Shown here: positions 17,298-24,605 of the stretch, piece after piece | How the letters are laid out: every line of letters starts with the position of its first letter | How positions within the stretch are numbered: position 1 is the stretch's first letter | Assembly: GCA_050331095.1 (NCBI GenBank) | Contig: JBHJHE010000012.1 | Coordinates: 1-64,000, forward strand | DNA: 64,000 bases | Reading direction: 5' to 3' | Origin: MED-G105 sp050331095 | GTDB taxonomy: Bacteria; Pseudomonadota; Alphaproteobacteria; Caulobacterales; Parvularculaceae | Notes under the pieces: model-generated | Database searches by the model: none | What the model saw: only the letters and a program-made list of their open reading frames with translations | Told to the model about the DNA's origin: nothing | Translations under genes and position numbers: made by a program

Positions 17298-18593
17298 ATG
17301 CATGAGCCATCGAACGCAGACGCTGGGGCGCGGACGGTGACAACGGTCGAATTCGCCTCGAAAACGGCGGCGCCCCCAAAAGACTCGGTCATGGACGCCG
17401 CGTTCAGCGGCGCGTTGAAATCCGCCGCCGCCAGCGCGGGCGGGAGCGGGCCGTTCATCGCCACGAGCGGCCGGGCCCGCCGGCTGATGAATTGGCTTTT
17501 CACCGACAAAAAGCGCCTCTTCTGGGTGATGCAGATCGCCGGCTGGCTCGGCTTCTTCATCTTCCACGCCTTGAGCGTTTCAACCCTCGTCGACGGCTTC
17601 ACCCGCCAGGCGATCGCCTATTCGACGGCGTCGACCCTGATCGGCTTTGTGATGACGTCGCTCGTGCTGCGGCCGATCTATCGCTTCGCGCGCCGCCAGT
17701 CGCCGATATGGATCCTCACCGTCGCGGGGCTTGGCACCCTCGCGCTCACCATCGTCATGTACGCCATGAAGGTGTTCACGGTGGAGATCATCTTCGGCGA
17801 CGAATGGCGTCTAACGCGGCTCGAAGAACTCGGCAGCGACGACTTCCTCCTCCTGTTGCGCCAGGACCTGCCGCCGAACCTCTTCCTTCTGTGCACGTGG
17901 GCGGGCTTCTACTTCGGCGTCAATTACTACCTGCGCCTGCGCGACGAGAGTCAGCGGGCCCTCGTCGCCGCGCGCCTCGCCGACCAGGCGCAGCTCAAAA
18001 TGCTGCGCTACCAGTTGAACCCGCACTTCCTCTTCAACACGCTGAACGCGATCTCGACCCTCGTCCTGATGAAGGACGCCGAACGCGCCAACGACATGTT
18101 GACGAAACTGTCGGCGTTCCTGCGCTACTCCCTTGACAGCGATCCCTAGCAAAAAACCTCTCAGGCTGAGGAATAGCGCGCGCTTCAGCTTTATCTCGAT
18201 ATAGAAAAAGCGCGGTTCACCGACCGTCTCAGCATTGAATACGACATCGACGACGCCGCGAAGGCGGCGCGCGTGCCCTCGCTTATTCTCCAGCCCGCGA
18301 TCGAGAACGCCATCAAATACGCCATCGCCCGCATGGAGGCCGGCGGCGTCGTGCGCGTGAAGGCCTTCCGCGTCGGGGACGATTTGCGTCTGCAGGTCTG
18401 CGACAACGGCCCCGATGCGCCGGACAATCCGTGCACGCTCCTTGACGACGCCGGCGCCGGCGTCGGTCTCGCTAATATGCGCGACCGCCTCGCCCACCTT
18501 TATGGCGAGCGCCAATCGTTCAAGCTGTCGAAGCTCGACCCGTGCGGGCTTTGCGTCACTCTCACCTTGCCGTTTGAGACAGGCCGACCATGA
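17298..18593 (+). pseudogene. LytS-like (His_kinase/HATPase) sensor kinase with two in-frame TAG codons
   Basis: Membrane sensor kinase with about four hydrophobic segments (residues about 70-220), a short coiled linker, and the LytS-type kinase core LRYQLNPHFLFNTLNAIS, with phosphoacceptor His at about residue 243. The ATPase domain has LILQPAIENAIKYAI (N box) and GVGLANMRDRLAHLYG (G box). TAG codons interrupt the frame at 18147-18149 (codon 284) and 18174-18176 (codon 293), exactly between the histidine helix and the ATPase domain: SLDSDP-stop-QKTSQAEE-stop-RALQLYLDIEKARF. Everything else is intact and in frame over 431 residues. The final ATGA overlaps the response regulator start, so the pair is translationally coupled. 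Either it is inactive, translated as two pieces (restart near GTG 18273), read through, or mis-sequenced. Confidence 0.85.
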
Positions 18594-19414
18594 CCGATCA
18601 ATCCGCCGACGGCGCCCTGCGCGTCGTTCTCGCCGACGACGAACCTCTGGCGAACGAAGGCCTGCGCGCGCGTCTCGAAGCGCTTGGCGACGTCGAGGTC
18701 GTCGCCACGTGCGCCAATGGCCGCGAGGCGATCAAGTCGATCAAGGCCCTCGCGCCGGACCTCGTGTTCCTCGATATTCAAATGCCGGGCATTGACGGTT
18801 TCGGCGTCGTGCGCTCGCTTCTCGGCGGCCCGGCGCCGGCGATCGTGTTCGTGACCGCCTACGACAAATACGCGATCGACGCATTCGAGGCGAACGCCCT
18901 CGACTACCTCGTCAAGCCCGTCGAGGAAGAGCGCCTGCGCGACGCCGTCCACCGCGCCCGAGAGGCGATCCGCGCCAAGAGCGCCGCCGAGCGCGAGACG
19001 CGGCTCGTCGAAATGCTCGCGAGCCTCAGCGAAGAAGACCGCGACCGGATCAAAGAACTCCTCGACGACGGCCCGACGGCGTCTGAGCGGTATACGGAGC
19101 GCTTGAGCTTCAAGGACGGCGCCAAGGTCGTGATCCTGAACGCCGACGATATCGAGTGGATCGACGCGGCGGGCGATTACATGTGCATTCACGCCGGCGG
19201 AAAGACGCACATCATCCGCGAAACCATGAAGACGCTGGAGCAGCGGCTCGACCCCGCGCGCTTCCAGCGCGTCCACCGCTCGGCGATGGTAAATGTCGAT
19301 AAGGTCAAGGAGTTGCACCCGCACTCCAACGGCGAGTACTTTCTGATCCTCGAAAACGGCTCGGAACTGAAGCTGTCGCGTTCCTACAAGGACGTGGTGC
19401 AGCGCTTCCTCTAG
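18590..19414 (+). CDS. LytTR family response regulator
   Basis: 274-residue response regulator. The receiver domain (about 8-125) has acidic residues in VVLADDEPLANEG, the phosphoacceptor Asp in LVFLDIQMPGIDGFG, and Lys in YLVKPVEEERL. The C-terminal LytTR DNA-binding domain (about 160-274) has IEWIDAAGDYMCIHAGGKTH and RVHRSAMVNVDKVKEL. It starts with ATGA overlapping the end of the interrupted LytS-like kinase, its natural partner. LytTR regulators bind direct repeats upstream of target operons; no such repeats were recognised in the window. An intact regulator beside a broken kinase is notable. Ends in TAG. Confidence 0.9.
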   Translation: MTDQSADGALRVVLADDEPLANEGLRARLEALGDVEVVATCANGREAIKSIKALAPDLVFLDIQMPGIDGFGVVRSLLGGPAPAIVFVTAYDKYAIDAFEANALDYLVKPVEEERLRDAVHRAREAIRAKSAAERETRLVEMLASLSEEDRDRIKELLDDGPTASERYTERLSFKDGAKVVILNADDIEWIDAAGDYMCIHAGGKTHIIRETMKTLEQRLDPARFQRVHRSAMVNVDKVKELHPHSNGEYFLILENGSELKLSRSYKDVVQRFL

Positions 19415-19425
19415 GGGGTCGGCGA

Positions 19426-19755
19426 TTGCGCCTTTTTTTGTCCTTCGTCGGCTGGTCGTCCGTCCTCGGCGGTCTTTTCGACGGCGCGATCGCGGCGTGG
19501 CTCGGCGTCCTCATCGCGCTCGGGCAAGCGACGCCGGACATCGCGGTCGACGTCCACCTGCGCGACCATCTGCCTTTTCTCTACTGGGTGAAGCCCCTCG
19601 CCTTCGCCGTCCTGCCCGACGCCTTCGCGCGCTGGGTCTTCGCCCTGCCCGCGCTCGTTTATTTTCCCATACGGATCCTCGTCAGCGCCGCGATCGGCGC
19701 CTGGGCCCTCGCGGCGGTGCGGCGGCGCGGCGGCGGCTCCAGAGCAGTCCGTTAG
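19426..19755 (+). CDS. Small membrane protein of unknown function
   Basis: 109 residues from a TTG at 19426, with AGGGGG a few bases upstream overlapping the end of the response regulator gene. Hydrophobic segments lie at about 2-30 and 75-105, separated by DVHLRDHLPFLYWVKPLAF. No family recognised. The 11-base gap to the regulator suggests it is the third gene of the LytS/LytTR operon, perhaps a membrane component linked to the sensor, which is inference. Confidence 0.6.
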   Translation: MRLFLSFVGWSSVLGGLFDGAIAAWLGVLIALGQATPDIAVDVHLRDHLPFLYWVKPLAFAVLPDAFARWVFALPALVYFPIRILVSAAIGAWALAAVRRRGGGSRAVR

Positions 19756-19841
19756 CGGATTGAACCGGCTGAACGCTCTAGATTCTTTGTCGTGAGCGCC
19801 TGAGCCGGTCTTCGCCCGCTCCAGGCGGAACGCCCGGCGCT

Positions 19842-22292
19842 CTAGAACCGAAATCCGCCGCGCACGACCCCCGCAAGCGCGCTTTCGTTTGCGCCCGCTG
19901 CGCCGCCGGCGAACATCTGGTAGAGGCCGGCCGCCTCGACGAACGCGCCGCCGCGGCCCGACAGGCGGTAACGGGCCTCGAAGTCGATCTCGCGGCCGGC
20001 GTCGCCGAAAGCGAGGCGCTGGCGCGAGAACTCGAACGCTTCCGTCGTCCGGTCGAAACCGCTCGCGAGCGTCACGTCGACGCCGCCGGCGGCGACGCGC
20101 AAGGGCTGGCTGACGGCGAAGGCGATCTCGTCGTTCGGCGCGAGCGCGCCGCGGCGATAAAGCGCGCCCGCGAAATGGGTCGACACGAGATCCGACGCTG
20201 ACGGATCAAGCCCGGCCCCGCCAACGAAGTCCACGTTGGTGACGCCGACCGCGGCGCGCGCCTGGGCCCGCCAGCCGGCGACGAGGCCGAACTCGCCGAC
20301 GACGCTCTGGTAGATCGTCGAACTACGGTCGACTGCGCCGATCGCGCCGCCGAAACCCGCGCCGAAGGCGGCGCCCTCCTCCAGCCGCACGCCGGTCTCG
20401 ACGGCGAAATAGTCCTCACCCGGTGCGATCGAGAGACCGACCCGGGCGTTGACGATCGCGTCGCGCTCGCGCGCGGGATCGAGGCGCGCAGCGTCGAAAA
20501 TGCGCGGATCGCGCGTCGCCCGCGCGGTCAGAAGGCTGAGGCGCGCGCCTCTGAACGCCTTTAGATCGGCGATTGACGCGACGCCGTCCTGGCCCTCGGC
20601 GAGGAACGGGTCGCCGACGCCGTTCCGGGTGAGGAGCGTTACCGGGGCGAGGCCGTGGGGGCGGCTCGCGTCCGCCTGACGCGGCGAGAAGCCGCGTGCG
20701 ACGGAGAAGATCGCCGGCCCGGCGCGCTGGGTCGCAAGGAAGTCGAGCGCCGCATCGGCCCGGTCGCCCAGAAACTCGTCCGTAAACGCCGCCGTCGCCG
20801 GCGCGCGCAGAAGCGCCGCCGGGTCGCTCGTCTCAAGACTGACGCTGTCGAGGCGGAACTGGACCGAACCCGCCCCAAGCCGCGCCGCGCGGGTCGCGAG
20901 CCGACGCGTCGGCTGGATGACGTTCTCCGCGCCGACGGCGGCGAGGGCGTTCGGGCTTGCGAGACCGTTGGCCCGCCCCCGGAAGTCGCGCCCGAACCCG
21001 TCGACGAAAACGACCTCGCCGGCGGAGAACCCGGCGCCGAAGGCCGGGCTCAAGGCGGCGCCCGAGGCCCCGAAGTCGATCGATTGTCCGGTCGCGGAGG
21101 CCGTCGTCGCGCTCAAAAGCGGCTGCACGGCCGCGCCGACGTTCAACAGCCCCTGGCCGTAGATCGCATCGACGCCCGGCGCGCCGAGGTCGGTCGCCGA
21201 CGTGAAAAGAATGTCCACCACCTCCTGCGCGGTGAGTTGCGGCCATTGCGCGCGGATCAACGCCGCCGCGCCGGCGATAATCGGCACCGAGGCGCTTGTG
21301 CCGCTGAAGTTGATGGTATCGTCCGGATCGAACGGCAGGATCATCGGATCGTCGTTGATCTGCGGCACCTGAATGAACTCGCCGGGGGCGACAAGGAAGA
21401 ACGCCGCCGCGGAGCCAGCCGCGTTCGAAAAGTCCGATAACTGATTGGCGGCGTTCACGGCGCCGGCGATGATCACCGTGCCGTCGGCCTCGACGCTCGT
21501 CGCGCTCAAGGCGGAGGCCTCCGGATCATCCATGTCGCCATTGCCCGCGGCGATGACCGAGACGATGTCGGCCGACGCCGTCAATCCGAAGAGACTGGCG
21601 AAGGCCGGCTCGGCGATCGGATCCGTGGAGCCGAGGGAAAGGCTCAAAACGTCCGCGTCCGCGTCGATCGTGCGGTTGACGCCTTCGGCGATCGCCTCGC
21701 CAAGGATCAGCAGTTCCTCCGGACCGTCGTCGTCCCCGCGGAACATGAGTATCGTCGCCTCCGGCGCGACGCCGTGGGCGCCGACGCCGTTACGGCCACC
21801 GGCGGCGATGGCGGCCACGGAGTTTCCGTGCCCGTCCATGTCCTGCAAGGTCGGCGTCGGTCGCGCTTCGGGGCCGGAGACGATCCCCGAGACCACAAGG
21901 TCGGCGCTGCGCGGATCGATCCGCCCCGCGAATTCGGCGTTGTCCGTGTCAATCCCGGTGTCGATGAAGGCGATGAGCGCGCCGGCCCCGGCGAGCCCGG
22001 CGTTGAGCGCCGGCAGGAGATTGACCTGGTTGTAGGTCGGGTTGCGTTGGAACTCCGCGGTGTCGGCGTCGACGGGAGACGGTCCGGGCGCGGGGGTCGG
22101 CGTCGGCGTTGGGGTCGGCGCAGGCGTGGGGGTCGGGGTCGGCAACGGCGCCGGCTCTGGCAAAGGCGCCGGCGCTGCGCCGCTTCCGCCGCTGCTGCAG
22201 GCGCTAAGCGAAGCCGCGACGGCGATGAGGGCCGCGTTGAGCCGCCAATCCGTTTTGCGGACTGTAAGACCGCCGCGCGAGATCCCCGCCAT
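19842..22292 (-). CDS. Subtilisin-like (S8) serine protease lipoprotein with autotransporter-like C-terminus
   Basis: 816 residues from the ATG at 22292, preceded by GAGGAG. A lipobox LSAC places the lipidated Cys near residue 32. A Pro/Thr-rich linker follows (about 41-73), then an S8 domain with the catalytic triad in IAFIDTGID (Asp), DMDGHGNSVAAIAAG (His) and INFSGTSASVPI (Ser). The last about 300 residues show alternating strands and end in GVVRGGFRF, with a terminal aromatic as in outer-membrane barrels. The layout resembles the Neisseria lipoprotein autotransporter NalP, a surface subtilisin. It would be displayed outside, or shed, and may process surface proteins or digest peptides. 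Divergent from kbl. An upstream ATG at 22322 is possible but poorer. Confidence 0.82.
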   Translation of the reverse strand: MAGISRGGLTVRKTDWRLNAALIAVAASLSACSSGGSGAAPAPLPEPAPLPTPTPTPAPTPTPTPTPAPGPSPVDADTAEFQRNPTYNQVNLLPALNAGLAGAGALIAFIDTGIDTDNAEFAGRIDPRSADLVVSGIVSGPEARPTPTLQDMDGHGNSVAAIAAGGRNGVGAHGVAPEATILMFRGDDDGPEELLILGEAIAEGVNRTIDADADVLSLSLGSTDPIAEPAFASLFGLTASADIVSVIAAGNGDMDDPEASALSATSVEADGTVIIAGAVNAANQLSDFSNAAGSAAAFFLVAPGEFIQVPQINDDPMILPFDPDDTINFSGTSASVPIIAGAAALIRAQWPQLTAQEVVDILFTSATDLGAPGVDAIYGQGLLNVGAAVQPLLSATTASATGQSIDFGASGAALSPAFGAGFSAGEVVFVDGFGRDFRGRANGLASPNALAAVGAENVIQPTRRLATRAARLGAGSVQFRLDSVSLETSDPAALLRAPATAAFTDEFLGDRADAALDFLATQRAGPAIFSVARGFSPRQADASRPHGLAPVTLLTRNGVGDPFLAEGQDGVASIADLKAFRGARLSLLTARATRDPRIFDAARLDPARERDAIVNARVGLSIAPGEDYFAVETGVRLEEGAAFGAGFGGAIGAVDRSSTIYQSVVGEFGLVAGWRAQARAAVGVTNVDFVGGAGLDPSASDLVSTHFAGALYRRGALAPNDEIAFAVSQPLRVAAGGVDVTLASGFDRTTEAFEFSRQRLAFGDAGREIDFEARYRLSGRGGAFVEAAGLYQMFAGGAAGANESALAGVVRGGFRF
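22074..22172 (-). repeat. Pro-Thr/Pro-Ala repeat linker of the S8 lipoprotein
   Basis: Simple-sequence stretch encoding alternating Pro-Thr and Pro-Ala dipeptides right after the lipid anchor. It probably acts as a rigid spacer holding the protease away from the membrane. The repeats make this spot prone to slippage. Confidence 0.8.
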
Positions 22293-22458
22293 CAATCGCT
22301 CCTCAACACGTTCGCCGCCCACCGCCTTGCTAGCGCCGCCCGGCGCCGCTCGCCCATCAGCCTCGCGCGCCGCGCCTAAATTTGCTAGCGCGCCATAAGT
22401 GAAAATCTGATGGAAATTTTAGAGCGCCGTCGGCCGCACGGCGCGTGGGAGGCTGACC

Positions 22459-23661
22459 ATGAGGGCGCAATTTTACGACCGCGTCGCCGGCGCGCTCGAC
22501 GACATCCGCGCCAACGGGCTTGAAAAGATCGAACGCGAGATCGTCGGGCCCCAGGCGCCCCGCATCGACGTGTCGACGGCGGACGGAACGCGGCGCGTCC
22601 TCAATTTCTGCGCCAACAATTATCTCGGTCTCGCCGATCACCCCGACATCGTCAAAGCCGCCCAGACCACGATGGACGACTATGGGTTCGGCATGGCGTC
22701 GGTTCGGTTCATTTGTGGGACAACGGATTTGCACCGCCGCGTCGAACAGGCGCTGGCGAGTTACCTGGGCTACGAGGACGCGATCCTCTTCGCCGCGTGC
22801 TTCGACGCCAACGGCGGCGTCTTCGAGCCGCTCCTCGGGGCTGAAGACGCGATCGTCTCCGACGCCCTCAACCACGCCTCGATCATCGACGGCGTCCGGC
22901 TTTGCAAGGCGAAACGCTACCGGTTCGCAAACGGCGATCATGACGAGCTGCGCCGGCGCCTGGAGGAAGCGAAGGCCGACGGCGCGCGCGCGACGCTCAT
23001 CGTCACCGACGGCGTATTCTCGATGGACGGCGTCATCGCCGACCTCAAAGGCTTGTGCGCCGTCGCCGACGAGTTCGACGCCCTTGTCATGGTCGACGAC
23101 TGTCACGCCACCGGCTTCATGGGCGACAAGGGGCGCGGCGCGCCGGACCACTGCGGCGTCGCCGAGCGCGTCGACATCTTGACCGGCACCCTCGGCAAAG
23201 CCCTCGGCGGCGGCATGGGCGGCTACGTCGCCGCGTCCGCCGACGTCATCCATCTTCTGCGCAACCGCGCCCGGCCCTATCTCTTCTCCAACGCCCTGAC
23301 GCCGGCGCTCCTCGGCGGCGCGCTCAAGGCGATCGAACTCGTCGTCAACGGCGACGATTTGCGCGACCAGCTGTTTCGCAACGCCAAAAGGTTTCGCGCC
23401 GCGATGACCAAGGTCGGCTTCGAGCTTCTGCCCGGCGAGCATCCGATCATCCCCGTCATGCTCGGCGACGCTCGCCTCGCCCAGGAGATGGCCGCGAAAA
23501 TGATGGACGCGGGCGTTTACGTCACCGGCTTCTCCTACCCCGTCGTGCCGAAGGGCGAGGCCCGCATCCGCACTCAGATGTGCGCCGCCCATACGGACGA
23601 GGACGTCGACGAAGCCGTCGCCGCTTTCGTCAAAACCGGCCGCGAGCTGAACGTGATCTAG
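22459..23661 (+). CDS. kbl: Glycine C-acetyltransferase (2-amino-3-ketobutyrate CoA ligase)
   Basis: 400-residue PLP enzyme of the alpha-oxoamine synthase family. It converts 2-amino-3-oxobutanoate and CoA to glycine and acetyl-CoA, the second step of threonine breakdown. Family signatures are NFCANNYLGLADHPDI, GFGMASVRFICGTTDLHR, MVDDCHATGFMGDKGRG, and the PLP lysine in TGTLGKALGGGMGG. N-terminus and length fit Kbl rather than 5-aminolevulinate synthase or BioF. Threonine dehydrogenase (tdh), its usual partner, is not next to it; the downstream genes are a lipoprotein and a peptidase. Stop is TAG. Confidence 0.93.
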   Translation: MRAQFYDRVAGALDDIRANGLEKIEREIVGPQAPRIDVSTADGTRRVLNFCANNYLGLADHPDIVKAAQTTMDDYGFGMASVRFICGTTDLHRRVEQALASYLGYEDAILFAACFDANGGVFEPLLGAEDAIVSDALNHASIIDGVRLCKAKRYRFANGDHDELRRRLEEAKADGARATLIVTDGVFSMDGVIADLKGLCAVADEFDALVMVDDCHATGFMGDKGRGAPDHCGVAERVDILTGTLGKALGGGMGGYVAASADVIHLLRNRARPYLFSNALTPALLGGALKAIELVVNGDDLRDQLFRNAKRFRAAMTKVGFELLPGEHPIIPVMLGDARLAQEMAAKMMDAGVYVTGFSYPVVPKGEARIRTQMCAAHTDEDVDEAVAAFVKTGRELNVI

Positions 23662-23792
23662 GCGCCGTTCGCGATCGCCGGGCGTCCGTTCGTGAAGGAA
23701 TGTTTCGCGTCACTGACGATTTCTCTTTAGCTCGCGTCCATATTGGGATATCCTCTGTACACATTCGCGATCTGACTCTGGGGAGAGGTTGG

Positions 23793-24602
23793 ATGCCCGC
23801 GCTTAAAGTCCTGCGGCGCTTTCGCGCCGACGCTCGTTGTTTTTCGGTATTTTTTCCGGCTACGGTCCTGAGCGCCTGTAGCAGCGTAGCGCCGCCCGGC
23901 GCAATCGGCGGCGTGGACCTTGCGCCGGACGACCGTCCGACGCTGCGCGTTGACGTCGCCGATGCGGACGAAGCCGCCATACTGCGCCAGGAGCTTGGCG
24001 TTGAAATCGTCGACGCGCGCATGGGCGGCGCTGTCGTCGTCGCGAACGCGGCTCAGGCCGCCGCGTTGAAAGACCTCGGTTATCAGCTAAGCGAGAACGA
24101 TCCCTACAAGTCGGAATTGCGGCTCGTGCGCCTCTTGCGAAACGGCCGCGACGAGCCTGACTTCGCCGCGTTGGGCCTCAAGCTTTACAACCGCGAGGCC
24201 GGCTACTGGACGGTGTCCGGCGATCTTGCGTCCGTACGCGCGGCCGTCGCGGCCGGCTGGTCGATCGAGGCGGTTTCCTCAGACGAGCCGCGCCCTCGCT
24301 CGATCCGTGTCGCGCTGCCGGACAAAAGCGCGCTCGACGCGGTTTACGCCGTCGGCTTCGACGTGTGGGCCGTCTACCCGGCCGAGCCGCCAAAAACCAT
24401 TTATCGGCCCGACCGCGATCTCGGCGAGTTCGAGGTCGCTGGCGCCCGAGAACGGCGCATCGACGTCGAAGCGACCCGCGCGGCGCGGGAGAAACAATTC
24501 GAGGAGGGACCGATCGTCGTCGACGGCGCGGCGTTCGACGCCGAGATCGACGCTTTGCGCAAGCGGGGGCACGACGTCTCGCCGCTCGATGAGGGGGAGT
24601 GA
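23793..24602 (+). CDS. Lipoprotein made of M14-propeptide-like repeats, upstream of a carboxypeptidase
   Basis: 269 residues from the ATG at 23793, with GGGGAGAGG just upstream. The signal peptide has a lipobox LSAC (lipid Cys about residue 29). The mature part seems to hold three related units, at about 50-100, 108-162 and 170-200. Each has a strand such as LRVDVAD or IRVALPD, a helix, then a motif like LGVEIVDARMGGAVVVANAA, LGLKLYNREAGYWTVSG or VGFDVWAVYP, followed in the first two by a helix ending in GY or GW. The pattern recalls the N-terminal propeptide of M14 carboxypeptidases. The M14 gene starts 3 bases after this stop. I infer a tethered chaperone or inhibitor for that enzyme; no direct family assignment is certain. 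Confidence 0.6.
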   Translation: MPALKVLRRFRADARCFSVFFPATVLSACSSVAPPGAIGGVDLAPDDRPTLRVDVADADEAAILRQELGVEIVDARMGGAVVVANAAQAAALKDLGYQLSENDPYKSELRLVRLLRNGRDEPDFAALGLKLYNREAGYWTVSGDLASVRAAVAAGWSIEAVSSDEPRPRSIRVALPDKSALDAVYAVGFDVWAVYPAEPPKTIYRPDRDLGEFEVAGARERRIDVEATRAAREKQFEEGPIVVDGAAFDAEIDALRKRGHDVSPLDEGE

Positions 24603-24605
24603 GCC

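Noticed and set aside
23055..23792. Upstream extension of the lipoprotein frame inside kbl
   Set aside because: It is an Arg-rich shifted frame of kbl; the lipoprotein signal with a ribosome site at 23793 is the natural start.
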